A stretch of DNA of 62,653 nt. Source: Desulfobacterales bacterium. GTDB taxonomy: Bacteria; Desulfobacterota; Desulfobacteria; Desulfobacterales; JAAELO01. The notes beneath the pieces are model-generated. The model was given only the letters and a program-made list of their open reading frames with translations. It searched no databases and was not told the DNA's origin. The DNA is taken from the NCBI GenBank assembly GCA_024226555.1, contig JAAELO010000332.1:1-62653 (forward strand), written 5' to 3'. Of this stretch, positions 45,466 to 54,856 are shown one piece after another (the stretch's first letter is position 1; every line of letters starts with the position of its first letter). The translations under genes were made by a program, and so were the position numbers.

Positions 45466-46707
45466 ATGGCTGCTATAGGAAATTTTATTATTTATATTAT
45501 TATGGGATGTGCAGTGTTAGGGGTTTTTGCATATCTAAAAGATGAAGAGAGTCCACTTGGAAAAGAGTTTATTGAAGGACTTTACAGTATTGGACCAATT
45601 TTTGTTCCAACTGCTGGTATTCTTGCATCACTTCCATACCTTTCAGTATTTGTTAAATCAGTTTGTGGACCTTTCTTCACAGCATTAGGTGCAGATCCGG
45701 CAATTGCTGCAACAACAATCATTGCTGTTGATATGGGGGGATATCAGCTTGCAGATGTTCTTGCTCAGTCAAGAGAAGGCTGGATCATGGCTATGGTTGT
45801 TGGTTATATGTCTGGCGCAACAATTGTTTTTTCAATTCCTGTTGGACTTACAATGCTTAAGAAAAAAGACCATAAGTATATGGCACTTGGAATGATGGCA
45901 GGACTGCTTAGTATTCCAATCGGTGTTTTTATCAGTTGCAGTTTCATTTCGATTTCCGATCTTGCTGTGAGGGGAATAATTTCTACAAATGTCGATTCAG
46001 CACTTGTTTTAGGACTTTCCTTTAAGTCAATTTTTCTAAATCTGCTTCCGCTGACTATATTCTGTGTTAGTCTGGCTGTTGGACTTAAACTGGTTCCAAA
46101 AGCGATGATCAAAGGTTTCCTTTTCTTTGGACGAACAATGAGTATCGGCCTTACACTTGTACTTGTATTCTCAATTGTTGAATACTTCACAGGAGTGTTC
46201 TCAGCTGTATTTGGAAATTGGGGATTCGATCCGATTATTGCAGATGAAAAAGATCAGTTCAGAGCTCTTGAGATTGCAGGATACATTGGAATCATGCTTT
46301 GCGGTGCTTTCCCAATGGTATACCTTATTAAAAAATATCTTGCAAAACCAATGGATATTATTGGCTCAAAAGTTGGACTGGAAAGCACAGGTTCCGCAGG
46401 TATTTTAGCTGCTGCTGCAAACATTCTTGCAATGTTCCGTCTAATTGAAGACATGAGATCCAAAGACAAGGTTCTGTGTATAGCATTTTCTGTATGTGCA
46501 GCTTTTACTTTCGGTGATCACCTTTCATTTACAGCTAACTTCCAGCCAAATTTAATTCTACCTGTTATGAGTGGAAAACTTCTTGGCGGTTGTGCTGGAT
46601 TTGGTCTCGCATATCTTCTTTCAGTTCCTGCTGCAAGATTACTTGAAGCTGAAGAAAATGATAAAATCGAAACTGCTGGTGCTGAACCAGCTCTTGAAGG
46701 TGCATAA
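45466..46707 (+). CDS. eutH: Ethanolamine permease EutH
   Basis: A 413-aa membrane protein with about ten to eleven helices. IGPIFVPTAGILASLPYLS, AVDMGGYQLAD and LCIAFSVCAAFTFGDHLSFTANF are conserved EutH stretches. It imports ethanolamine at low external concentration. It is the last gene of the ethanolamine locus and is separated from pduT by about 400 bp holding a RepA copy, so its expression may be partly independent. Confidence 0.96.
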   Translation: MAAIGNFIIYIIMGCAVLGVFAYLKDEESPLGKEFIEGLYSIGPIFVPTAGILASLPYLSVFVKSVCGPFFTALGADPAIAATTIIAVDMGGYQLADVLAQSREGWIMAMVVGYMSGATIVFSIPVGLTMLKKKDHKYMALGMMAGLLSIPIGVFISCSFISISDLAVRGIISTNVDSALVLGLSFKSIFLNLLPLTIFCVSLAVGLKLVPKAMIKGFLFFGRTMSIGLTLVLVFSIVEYFTGVFSAVFGNWGFDPIIADEKDQFRALEIAGYIGIMLCGAFPMVYLIKKYLAKPMDIIGSKVGLESTGSAGILAAAANILAMFRLIEDMRSKDKVLCIAFSVCAAFTFGDHLSFTANFQPNLILPVMSGKLLGGCAGFGLAYLLSVPAARLLEAEENDKIETAGAEPALEGA

Positions 46708-46879
46708 AAAACTAAACCCTTATGTTGCATAAAAAATATGATGAAAGAGGAATCTCTTTAAGTATCAAAGGATTGAGGTAAAATACTACATCTTCACCTT
46801 TGATGCCTTGTGAAAGAACCAACCTCAACTTTTGCAACATTAGGTAAAATATCAGAAAATGATATTATTATAACAAAGA

Positions 46880-46918
46880 GGGTGGGAAGCTGAATTATCC
46901 GGTTCTCACCCTTTTTTT
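46880..46918 (+). terminator. Rho-independent terminator of the eut operon
   Basis: GGGTGGGAAGC pairs with GGTTCTCACCC, followed by seven Ts. It lies about 170 bases after eutH and 55 bases before the chemoreceptor gene. Confidence 0.9.
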
Positions 46919-46973
46919 AGGTTTAACTTCTTAGCAGAACCAAAATATCGTAACAATTCGAGAAGGAGTAATA

Positions 46974-49040
46974 ATGTTTAAGCATGCTGGTTTGCGTTCG
47001 AAAATGCTTCTTGCAATATGCAGTATTGTTCTGGTGTCATATGTTGCAACTATAAGTTGGGTTACTATCAAAGCTTCAGAGACTGCTAAAAGAGAAGCAG
47101 AAGAGATCGCAGAAGAGATTGCGTATAAATATGGCGGCAAAGTTAAGTCAGAAATTGACAATGCCATGGATACCGTCAGAACTATAGCTTTTGTTTTTGA
47201 GGGGTTAATAAATTCAGACAATCCACCAAAACGTTCTGATCTGAACAAAATTCTAAAACAGGTACTAATAAAAAATCCTCATATCATTGCAATTGATACC
47301 TGCTGGGAGCCGAATGCATTAGACGGAAAAGACAGTGAATTTATAAAACAGCCTGGACATGATTCAACAGGACGCTTTGTTCCATACTGGTACAGAGAAA
47401 ATGGTATAATTAAGGTTGAGCCCCTTGTTAATTTTGATACTGAAGCATGGTATCAGGAACCAAGGAGGACGGGTAAAGAAATTTTTACTGATCCATATGT
47501 TTATCCGGTTGGTGGAAAAGATGTTTTAATGGCTACTGTGGTTGCTCCAATTAAAAAGGGAGAAAAGTTTGTTGGAATTGTTGCCATCGATATCTCCCTT
47601 GAAACATTTTCTGAAATGATTTCAGGTATAAAACCATTTGATGTGGGTTATGGATACCTGATTGCTAATAATGGTTTTATTGTAGCCCATCCTGTTAAAG
47701 AAAGAGCGGGAAAACTTATTGATGATGTTATGAGTATAGAGGAATCAAAACCACTAAAAGAATCTATAAAAAATGGAAAAATTTATAAAATAGTCGGAAA
47801 ATCAGAGAAAGAAGAGCAGGATACTTATCAGGTATTTGTACCTATTTCCATTGGAAAAACTGATACTCCATGGAGTATTGGAATTGTTGCTCCTGTTAAA
47901 AAAATTATGCAGGATGCAACTAATTTAAGAAATTCAGGTATTATCATAGGAACTATTGCTTTTATTCTACTGTTTATTGTTGTCTGGTTTATTTCTGAAA
48001 AAGTTGTTATTCAACCTGTAAATCAACTTGTTGAAAGCATCAAAGATATTGCAGAAGGGGATGGGGATCTGACAAGAAGACTTCCTGTAAAATCGAAGGA
48101 TGAGATAGGTTCTCTTTCAGGATGGTTCAATACGTTTCTTGATAAACTTCAGCACATAATAATCAATCTTGCTGAAAACTCCCGTGAAGTTGGTAGTTCG
48201 TCAAACGATCTGCTTTTAATAGCCGGAAATCTCTCTACAGGTGCTGAAGATACATCAGAAAAATCAAATGCAGTTACCAAAGCAACAGAAGAGGTATCTT
48301 CCGGAATTATTAATATTGCAGCAACTATGGAACAGGCTTCTAATAATACCGATATGGTTGCAACTGCTGCTGAAGAGATGACCTCTACAATTGGAGAGAT
48401 TGCTGTTAATGCAGAAAAAGCGAGAGGTATTTCAGAGAATGCAGTTGTCATCGCAAAAGGTGCTTCCAAGAAAATGGAAGATCTTGGAAAAGCTGCAAAA
48501 GATGTGGGTGATGTGACAGCAACAATCAGTGATATTTCAGATCAAACAAATTTGTTAGCACTAAATGCAACGATTGAAGCAGCAAGAGCTGGTGAAGCTG
48601 GTCGGGGTTTTGCAGTGGTTGCAAGTGAAATTAAGGAACTTGCATTACAAACTGCCACGGCTACAACTGAAATCCAGAATAAAATTGATGGGATTCAGGG
48701 AGTAACTGAAGGAACTGTTTCTGAAATACTTAATATTTCCAGTGTTATTTCAGAAGTAAATGGAATTATTTCTGGTATTGCAACTGCTGTAGAAGAACAG
48801 TCTTCAGCAACTACTGAAATTGCTGAAAATATATCTCAGGCATCAGTAGGTATTCAGGATATAAATTCCCGTGTTGCCAGAAGCTCAAATGTAGTAACTG
48901 GCATATCAGGAGATATAGCTGGAGTTTGTGAGAATGCCGAGGATATGAATGAAGGTAGCAGAAAAGTTCACTCCAAATCTGAAGAGTTGGCAAATCTTGC
49001 AGACAAACTTCGTAGTATTGTTGAAACGTTCAAAGTTTAA
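46974..49040 (+). CDS. Methyl-accepting chemotaxis protein (dCache sensor)
   Basis: A 688-aa chemoreceptor: TM1 (about 10-30), dCache region (about 35-315, [31 protein letters not shown]), TM2 (about 320-345), HAMP, and the signalling hairpin [27 protein letters not shown] precedes the ATG. It shares the [17 protein letters not shown] pattern with the receptor at 5114, so the two probably sense related ligands. Its place directly after the eut operon terminator suggests ethanolamine or a similar amine, by inference only. Confidence 0.93.
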   Translation: MFKHAGLRSKMLLAICSIVLVSYVATISWVTIKASETAKREAEEIAEEIAYKYGGKVKSEIDNAMDTVRTIAFVFEGLINSDNPPKRSDLNKILKQVLIKNPHIIAIDTCWEPNALDGKDSEFIKQPGHDSTGRFVPYWYRENGIIKVEPLVNFDTEAWYQEPRRTGKEIFTDPYVYPVGGKDVLMATVVAPIKKGEKFVGIVAIDISLETFSEMISGIKPFDVGYGYLIANNGFIVAHPVKERAGKLIDDVMSIEESKPLKESIKNGKIYKIVGKSEKEEQDTYQVFVPISIGKTDTPWSIGIVAPVKKIMQDATNLRNSGIIIGTIAFILLFIVVWFISEKVVIQPVNQLVESIKDIAEGDGDLTRRLPVKSKDEIGSLSGWFNTFLDKLQHIIINLAENSREVGSSSNDLLLIAGNLSTGAEDTSEKSNAVTKATEEVSSGIINIAATMEQASNNTDMVATAAEEMTSTIGEIAVNAEKARGISENAVVIAKGASKKMEDLGKAAKDVGDVTATISDISDQTNLLALNATIEAARAGEAGRGFAVVASEIKELALQTATATTEIQNKIDGIQGVTEGTVSEILNISSVISEVNGIISGIATAVEEQSSATTEIAENISQASVGIQDINSRVARSSNVVTGISGDIAGVCENAEDMNEGSRKVHSKSEELANLADKLRSIVETFKV

Positions 49041-49077
49041 AGTGTTTTAGAAGAAGTAAAAATTAGAATAAACCAGA

Positions 49078-49107
49078 GGGAGCTGAGTTATTATCGGCTC
49101 CCTTCTT
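49078..49107 (+). terminator. Terminator of the chemoreceptor gene
   Basis: GGGAGC pairs with GCTCCC around a short loop and is followed by TTCTT. It lies about 35 bases after the stop codon. Confidence 0.7.
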
Positions 49108-49133
49108 ATAACTTACCACGAAGCTCCGTAACT

Positions 49134-50000
49134 TTAGACACAAACTTTGTTACGGCCAGTCATCTTCGCATGATATAGCGCTTTATCGGCTTCGGCAATC
49201 AGTTTGTCTGGTGATGATTTCTGATTTGGAATGACTGTAGCGATTCCCACACTTACAGTTACGACTTTAAACGCTTCTGATCCTTTATGTTCAATTCCAA
49301 GCGCCTCTATTTCGTCCCGGAGCCTGTTTCCCAAAAACCATGCATTTTCATCTGTCTCAGGCAGAATAATTATAAATTCCTCTCCGCCGTAGCGGGCAGC
49401 CATATCACCCGGCCGTTCTGCAATGCCTTTTAATATTACAGAAATCTGTGTTAAAACACTATCACCGCTTTGATGACCATATCTATCATTGTACAATTTA
49501 AAATAATCAAGATCGCACATTATCAATGACAAAGGTTTCTTACTCCTTTCCAAACGCCGCCATTCTTTGTCCAGGATTTCATCGAAATGACGACGGTTAG
49601 CAAGACAGGTCAATCCGTCAATATTGGCAAGATGTTTGAGCTTCTCCCTGTTTTTCTCCATCTCCAAATGTACTTTATGAATGCGGTGGAAAAATATTCC
49701 AAGTGCAAAAATTATGATAAATATTGCGGTATTAATAGCCCCGCTAAATGGTGCAATCTGTAGCCAAAGTCCACTCATATTACTATAAAGCAGTAATTGT
49801 TTTACTAAGTGACCAATCGCACGGGAGACGGCAAAAATTGCAATGGCAATAGTCAGCATGAAAATGTAATGCCTGAAAATATCTTTGCTGTTTCTTTGTG
49901 CCCATTTCCAACATACTTTTACACACATAAAAGCGATAACAAGTATCAATAATGATCCTGAAACATCTACAAATATGATAGGTTTCCATGAAAGATTCAT
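49134..50000 (-). CDS. Membrane-bound diguanylate cyclase (GGDEF)
   Basis: A 288-aa enzyme making cyclic di-GMP. Three hydrophobic helices (about 8-112) precede a GGDEF domain. The active site is RYGGEEF and an inhibitory RxxD site (RPGD) sits five residues before it, so product inhibition is likely. The ATG at 50000 has GGAGG at good spacing and overlaps the upstream stop (ATGA). Two decayed GGDEF fragments elsewhere in the window (28594 and 54594) show that this gene type has been copied and lost here. Confidence 0.92.
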   Translation of the reverse strand: MNLSWKPIIFVDVSGSLLILVIAFMCVKVCWKWAQRNSKDIFRHYIFMLTIAIAIFAVSRAIGHLVKQLLLYSNMSGLWLQIAPFSGAINTAIFIIIFALGIFFHRIHKVHLEMEKNREKLKHLANIDGLTCLANRRHFDEILDKEWRRLERSKKPLSLIMCDLDYFKLYNDRYGHQSGDSVLTQISVILKGIAERPGDMAARYGGEEFIIILPETDENAWFLGNRLRDEIEALGIEHKGSEAFKVVTVSVGIATVIPNQKSSPDKLIAEADKALYHAKMTGRNKVCV

Positions 50001-50524
50001 TCCAGCATCCTCCACTTTCGTAAAGCAAGCAGTAAGAAAACCAAAGAAGGGACAAGAAGTAAATGATCCAGTCTTGTTAAATAAAAAATTACATCTGTAA
50101 AATCTTCAATATAATAAGCTACAACAGTTCCACTATCTTTAACGAACTTTTCAGGTGCCACAAACTCATTTATCAAATGTCCGGAAAAGGTAACGACATT
50201 CCATGCTATGATTAGCCAAAGAAAAATTTTAAATTCAAGCCAGCCAGGATCTTTCTTCTGTATTTGATACAGATGGAACAGCAAATATCCCAATCCTATT
50301 AAAAACAGTATGTGGCCTATCTGATGAGATACTAAACCTTCCACGCCACCATGAGACTGTACAGCCCATGCAGGATTAGTACCTATCATTAAGAAAGCAA
50401 AAGCGCATATAACAATTGAGAATTGTTTGATCTTACGCTTACTTATATAGTGAACAATAAAAATAAGACCAACCATTACTATATAAGAAGAAAAAAACTC
50501 TAATATCCCTTTTAAGGCATTCAT
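49997..50524 (-). CDS. Multi-pass membrane protein coupled to the diguanylate cyclase
   Basis: A 175-aa protein with four or five membrane helices and a His-containing loop (QSHGGVEGLVSHQIGHILFLIG). It overlaps the cyclase gene by four bases, so the two are translationally coupled and the protein may form a sensor unit with it. AGAAGGAA precedes the ATG. No family recognised with certainty. Confidence 0.7.
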   Translation of the reverse strand: MNALKGILEFFSSYIVMVGLIFIVHYISKRKIKQFSIVICAFAFLMIGTNPAWAVQSHGGVEGLVSHQIGHILFLIGLGYLLFHLYQIQKKDPGWLEFKIFLWLIIAWNVVTFSGHLINEFVAPEKFVKDSGTVVAYYIEDFTDVIFYLTRLDHLLLVPSLVFLLLALRKWRMLE

Positions 50525-50544
50525 TATTAATTCCTTCTAACTTA

Positions 50545-50675
50545 AGGGAACCTATAAAAACTAGAAATTTGATTGAAATACAAGGGTAAGAAATAAATAA
50601 CGAGGCGATTTTACAACAGTTTTTTATTTCGAACAACGCTGTAGTTCAGTCAAAGAGCAGTTTTTAGAGATTCCC
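50545..50675 (+). repeat. RepA repeat, copy 14 (131 bp)
   Basis: GGGAACCTATAAAAACTAG to TTTTTAGAGATTCCC, flanked by TTAA and TTAT (3 of 4). It lies upstream of the membrane protein gene and is antisense to it, unlike the copies inside the BMC operons. Confidence 0.83.
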
Positions 50676-50732
50676 TTATTTTTCAGCAGGAGCGTTTTTT
50701 TTTTACGCTCCGCTGCAAAAGTCTTGTTATGT

Positions 50733-50800
50733 GGTCGGGATTTCTTCTTGTGCTTTTTATTTCTTTAGTCTTTGTTAAGGTGCATAAAATTCATCCCTAC
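50733..50800. repeat. RepD dispersed repeat, copy 2
   Basis: Matches 28908-28985 around CTTTTTATTTCTTTAGTC and GGTGCATAAAAT. No ORF. Confidence 0.55.
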
Positions 50801-50930
50801 GAAGCTTGCCCCATATTTGAATATGCAAACTCATAAAGAAAACAAAAAGAATTTTTTTTAAATGTTTAACAAACAGTTTATCAGAAATTGATTAGAATTC
50901 ACAGTTGATTTGATTTTTCTTTTGTAGGAT

Positions 50931-51037
50931 GGATTCTATGCATAGTAATTGTGAGATAGAAATTCGTTCATTAGAAAAGCAGTCGGGACTTCTCCTTCCT
51001 GCCTTTTATTTCTTTAGTCTTTGTGAAGGTGTTACAC
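50931..51037. repeat. RepD dispersed repeat, copy 3 (extended)
   Basis: About 105 bp that matches 59103-59206 (AGATAGAAATTCGTTCATTA, then CTCCTTCCTGCC, then TTTATTTCTTTAGTCT). Confidence 0.65.
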
Positions 51038-51126
51038 TTGCATTTTTAAGGTTTTTTTAAGAGAAAAATATTGAACAAGTCTCCGACGGCAAACTTTTTA
51101 TGAATGATAAAATTTGCCATTATCTC

Positions 51127-51296
51127 CGTAGGGTGTGTTTATGATCTTCCAAACGCACCGTCAACAATGGTGTTGAATAGAATTTAAAAAGAATGAAGAA
51201 CGATATTTAGAAAAAGGGAACCGAAGTTTTTCAGTTGCCATAATTTAGACTATATTCGTGTAAAGGTGCGTTGATAAACCATTAACACACCCTACG
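51127..51296. mobile_element. MITE-like element RepB, copy 1
   Basis: About 170 bp with imperfect terminal inverted repeats of some 33 bp, CGTAGGGTGTGTTTATG at the left and CATTAACACACCCTACG at the right. No coding capacity. The GTAGGGTGYGTT ends are like those of widespread non-autonomous elements. Confidence 0.7.
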
Positions 51297-51299
51297 AAA

Positions 51300-51408
51300 C
51301 TGATCTTTTTGCGAAACAGATATAACAAAAAAAAACGTAGTAAAATCAACTCGTTATTTTTTGTTATTCCTTGTTTTTCATCAAAAATTCTAATTATTAG
51401 AGGTTCCC
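51300..51408 (-). repeat. RepA repeat, copy 15 (left end lost)
   Basis: The right part (ACTCGTTATTTTT, AATTCTAATTATTAGAGG) is typical. The left end is replaced at the junction with the RepB element. On the minus strand it starts directly after the LysO C-half stop (TAAGGGAACC), in sense orientation. Confidence 0.75.
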
Positions 51409-52005
51409 TTATGTTAATATAAAAGTAACCAGAATAGGAACAAGTATTGTTAACACAACTCCATTAAAAAGAGCATAGATAGCATATTTTTTACCGGAGT
51501 AAATACTTACAATCGGAAGGGTTGTATCCATAGAAGTTGCTCCACCTGATGCTATTAAAGATAGGTTCCCAAAATATTTTACAAGAAGTGGCGCTGCAAG
51601 TATCGTTAAAACCTCCCGCATTAAATTAGAAAGAAGTGCTATTGTTCCAAATGTCTCACCACTCAGTTTTGTTATGTAAATACTCGAAAGGCTATAATAT
51701 CCAAAACCACTACCAATTGCCATTGCCTCTTTTATTGGAACATCGTTTAAAAATAGTGAAATAGCTGCCGACCCGGCAAGTGAACCAACAACAACACATA
51801 CAGGTACTATAATAATTTTTAAACCGACTTGCTTGAATACAGTCATCACATTATCACTACCAATACTTACACCCACAAAGAAGACAAGAACATAAACTAT
51901 ATACATTGTAATGTCAGAATTAACTAAGAATGAGGGAAAATCTGCAAATAGTCCGGTAAAAACACCAATCACAAAAAAAGCTAAAATAATCAGACTACTT
52001 TTCAT
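51409..52005 (-). CDS. LysO-type amino-acid exporter, C-terminal half
   Basis: A 198-aa membrane protein matching the C-terminal two thirds of E. coli LysO (YbjE). The markers are MAIGSGFGYYSLSSIYIT, LMREVLTILAAPLLVKYFG and SGGATSMDTTLPIV. LysO exports lysine and related compounds. The ATG at 52005 has AAGGAGG upstream and overlaps the stop of the N-terminal half (ATGA). Two-gene versions of the family are known, so this is probably functional and not a broken gene. Confidence 0.85.
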   Translation of the reverse strand: MKSSLIILAFFVIGVFTGLFADFPSFLVNSDITMYIVYVLVFFVGVSIGSDNVMTVFKQVGLKIIIVPVCVVVGSLAGSAAISLFLNDVPIKEAMAIGSGFGYYSLSSIYITKLSGETFGTIALLSNLMREVLTILAAPLLVKYFGNLSLIASGGATSMDTTLPIVSIYSGKKYAIYALFNGVVLTILVPILVTFILT

Positions 52006-52283
52006 GTCCAATCCCTCCTTCTGAAAAAGAAGTGATATGCTGCCCATGAGAGTATGACACTTCCAAAAACAGAGCTAAGTGTTATGATAAGTGCTTTAAA
52101 CCCAATTATATGTATATTCTTTACAATAACTTCATTCATACCCACTGATAAACCTAAGAAAAAAAGCAGGAAAAAAATCACAAGCATTACGATATTGTCG
52201 ACATATTGAAGAATTTTTTTCTTCTGTTTTAACATATTTCCGATTATCATTCCCAAAACCATAACTACAATAATTTCAATCAT
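52002..52283 (-). CDS. LysO-type exporter, N-terminal half
   Basis: A 93-aa protein with three membrane helices matching the N-terminus of LysO (VMLVIFFLLFFLGLSVGMNEVIV). AGGAAG precedes the ATG. It is coupled by a 4-base overlap to the C-terminal half, with which it should form the complete transporter. Confidence 0.8.
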   Translation of the reverse strand: MIEIIVVMVLGMIIGNMLKQKKKILQYVDNIVMLVIFFLLFFLGLSVGMNEVIVKNIHIIGFKALIITLSSVFGSVILSWAAYHFFFRRRDWT

Positions 52284-52412
52284 ATTAACTTCCTGTTTAG
52301 TTACTTATTGTAACTCTTTCATACCCTAACTAAATCTAACACTTAAGGAATCTATCTAACCCAAAACCTTCAGCTTCACAGGGTGCGCTTTTGTATTCTA
52401 ACACACCTCATG

Positions 52413-52709
52413 CTATCGATTTCGTTTTGTTCTCAATAATAATATGCTAAGTACTCGCAGTACTGTCACATAAACCATTAGCATTATCGAAAAAGAAATT
52501 TTAGGGCCAATACTTTTTGGATCGGAAAGATCAGATAAAAAAGCAACGGTCCAAACCAGAGATGTGGTTAAAGCTAAATAAAAACTTAACTCTGTCATTT
52601 TATCAAATTGATTTAGTTTCTGTTCTTCTTTGAAATATATGAAGAAAGAGACTATTATTATTACAAAAAAAACTACCAATGCATTAAAGTCCATAAAAAG
52701 ACTAAGCAT
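52413..52709 (-). CDS. Small membrane protein of unknown function
   Basis: A 98-aa protein with about three hydrophobic helices and no recognised motif. A perfect AGGAGGT before the ATG supports it as a real gene. It lies upstream of the LysO pair on the same strand, 129 bp away. Confidence 0.6.
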   Translation of the reverse strand: MLSLFMDFNALVVFFVIIIVSFFIYFKEEQKLNQFDKMTELSFYLALTTSLVWTVAFLSDLSDPKSIGPKISFSIMLMVYVTVLRVLSILLLRTKRNR

Positions 52710-52891
52710 ATTTACCTCCTAATACTAATGTTGTGTCACATAACAGTTTAATTAATATTTCCTCTTACTGAGATTAAGGCTAAAAATGGAAAAAAATAAC
52801 TTTGATTTTCCACTTATTTAATTTCAAATTAAAATCTTCATTTCCATCTATTATATTAAAACATGAAGACGGAAATTAATTAACGCCAAAC

Positions 52892-52938
52892 GTTAATGAA
52901 AAAAAATGATAAAGACAAGAACAAATAAATAGGTTGTC
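52892..52938. repeat. RepC dispersed repeat, copy 1
   Basis: Contains AATGATAAAGACAAGAACAA and AATAGGTTGTC. Related copies lie at 54474, 59026 and 61841, all in the right-hand accessory region. Confidence 0.6.
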
Positions 52939-52986
52939 CTTATAGATTTTTTTCAGCACATCATTTTGTGCAGTTTGTGTCCAAAA

Positions 52987-53300
52987 CTACTTGTTAGCGG
53001 CATGACTAAAACTTAAAAGCTTAAATGCCCATTCTTCGTTCATTTCTGGATAAACTCTATTTATCTCTAATGAAATTTGATAAAGTTGATGATTTGCTAA
53101 TTTTTTAAACTCAAAAAGTTGTTCAAAAGAGCTATTCCTTTCAAGGGACATAAAAAGTATTGGAGCAAGGTCTAAAAAATGTGGATGAGCTGTAAGTGAA
53201 TTCAGGTATGCTTTTGCAAAATGGCTTCAAAAATACAGAGGTTGACTTCATTACCTCTTTTACTGTTATAATTCAAAAAAAAATTTTTAAATCCATACAA
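52987..53300 (-). pseudogene. TetR-family regulator remnant
   Basis: The minus strand encodes AYLNSLTAHPHFLDLAPILF, FEQLFEFKKLANHQLYQISLE and EEWAFKLLSFSHAANK before a stop at 52987, a typical TetR C-terminal domain. Upstream of about 53223 the frame shifts and only short fragments of the HTH end can be read. There is no intact start. Confidence 0.5.
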
Positions 53301-53441
53301 TATGATATTGACAAGCCATAGTATGTGATAGTTTTTTTCAAAACAACTCATGTTACCCTTTTTTGATCGTGGTGAAGATCATCTATGGAGGACATATCAA
53401 TACTATAAAAGACATAAGTTGCATAAAAGAGGAGAAATATT

Positions 53442-53912
53442 ATGGAAAATCAGGAAAAGGAAATTTTTTATCCAGGAAAAAAAAGATCATATCTTTTAGT
53501 TACTTTAGCATCCACAGCGCTTTTATCAGGAATATTCTTAGCTTCTTTTGGTGCAAAAGAAGGTTGGGGAATTATTACAATATCTTTTTTGGGGCTTATA
53601 TCTATTGTAAAAGAAAATATCAAGGGGGGTAGTTTTCTTGAATTGAATAAAAAAGGCTTCAATATGCACTTTGCAAAAAAAGATCATTTAATTAAGTGGA
53701 CAGATATTGATAAATTCATGCCTGAGAAAAATGTAGGTTCAAAAATGGTTTCCTACTACTTTACTTCAAATTATATAAAGCAGAATAAAAATACTAAAAA
53801 AAACATTTTTAAAATCGGAGAAAAGAAAGGTTTCCTGATTGAAAACTTTGGCAAGAGTCCGGAAGAACTTGCAGAGATTATGAATCAGTGGAAAAACAAG
53901 TTCAACAAATAA
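53442..53912 (+). CDS. Membrane protein with PH-like domain, unknown function
   Basis: A 156-aa protein. Two close membrane helices (about 16-55) precede a soluble part (GGSFLELNKKGFNMHFAKKDHLIKWTDIDKFMPEK) with the look of a bacterial PH-type domain. AGAGGAG lies nine bases before the ATG. No operon partner. Confidence 0.65.
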   Translation: MENQEKEIFYPGKKRSYLLVTLASTALLSGIFLASFGAKEGWGIITISFLGLISIVKENIKGGSFLELNKKGFNMHFAKKDHLIKWTDIDKFMPEKNVGSKMVSYYFTSNYIKQNKNTKKNIFKIGEKKGFLIENFGKSPEELAEIMNQWKNKFNK

Positions 53913-53992
53913 AAAAGGTCTAATCAGTAATAGCCTTGCCTTTATAGATTATCATAGCGAAGATGCATAAAATGCACATTATATAGCTGGTT

Positions 53993-54463
53993 TTAATTGT
54001 TAGAGAATTTTTTCTCATTCTTAATCAATTTGTATTTTCCAAATACATTATAAATATCGATTTCGATATTGTACTTTTTATTACTATGACCATTTGTTGC
54101 TTCATAAAATAATCTTATTCCAGTTGATGTTACTTTGTATTTAGGAACTTCAAAAGTATTTTCATGATGATCATTCGTATATATAGAAAGTGTATGAAGT
54201 ACTTTTGTTGTACCATCATATTTATAATCTTTCATCCACTGAATATACAACCACGAACAACCAAATAAAAAATCGTATTGAATAATTCTATAGAACCCTG
54301 AAAGCTCATCATTCTTCCAGCTACCACAGGTGTATACGTTACTGATATGAGTTTGGTGATGTTTTAAAATATATTCTCCAGCCCATTCTGCACTATGTGA
54401 GTTTGATTGGGTAAAAAAAAGAATTACAATCGTATATATTGAAATTATTGCTTTTCTATTCAT
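53993..54463 (-). CDS. Secreted protein of unknown function
   Basis: A 156-aa protein with a signal peptide (KAIISIYTIVILFFTQSNSHS). The mature part is rich in Tyr and His (AGEYILKHHQTHISNVYTCGSW), suggesting a small beta-rich domain. The start at 54463 is chosen because the longer reading runs through a repeat and a decayed GGDEF gene. No family recognised. Confidence 0.55.
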   Translation of the reverse strand: MNRKAIISIYTIVILFFTQSNSHSAEWAGEYILKHHQTHISNVYTCGSWKNDELSGFYRIIQYDFLFGCSWLYIQWMKDYKYDGTTKVLHTLSIYTNDHHENTFEVPKYKVTSTGIRLFYEATNGHSNKKYNIEIDIYNVFGKYKLIKNEKKFSNN

Positions 54464-54473
54464 GGTATTCACA

Positions 54474-54535
54474 GTTATTGGAAAAAAATAATAAAGACAA
54501 GAATAAATAGGTTGTCTGTTGTCTTTTTTATTATG
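54474..54535. repeat. RepC dispersed repeat, copy 2
   Basis: AATAAAGACAAGAATAAATA and GGTTGTCTGTTGTCTTTTTTATTAT match the other RepC copies. Confidence 0.5.
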
Positions 54536-54593
54536 TAAGTACATCCAGAAATTGAGAATAAGGTGAAATGTTTTTGACAGCATTGCTTTAAGT

Positions 54594-54856
54594 TCATGAT
54601 GCGACAATCCTGTTTCGCCCTTCATTTTTTTCACGGTAAAGAGATTCATCTGCACGGGCAATCGTTGACTCTAACTCTTCACCTTCTTTCCACTCAGTTA
54701 CACCAATGCTAAGTGTACAGTATTAAACCCCCATCAATAGGAAAATGTCGTTCCTCCACTTCCTTTCGCAATCGTTCTGCCAATACATCGCCCTTCTCTT
54801 TATTTGTTTCCGATAAAACCACAACAAATTCGTCTCCACCAAATCATGCACAGCTA
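54594..54856 (-). pseudogene. Decayed GGDEF (diguanylate cyclase) fragment
   Basis: The minus strand reads FGGDEFVVVLSETNKEKGD, LAERLRKEVEERHFPIDGG and, in another frame, SIGVTEWKEGEELESTIARA and SLYREKNEGRNRIVAS, ending in TGA at 54594. A single-base deletion separates the two frames. The 5' part, from before the GGDEF motif, is missing. It belongs to a different GGDEF lineage from the gene at 49134. Confidence 0.8.

Noticed and set aside
46740-46860. Inverted repeats between eutH and the terminator (ATCAAAGG/CCTTTGAT and TTGAGGT/ACCTCAA)
   Set aside because: They may be another RepA relative or an mRNA structure, but ends and centre are too unlike RepA to call.
54464-54661. Longer version of the secreted protein at 53993
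   Set aside because: The extra codons read through a RepC repeat and an antisense stretch of a decayed GGDEF gene; a signal peptide begins at 54463.
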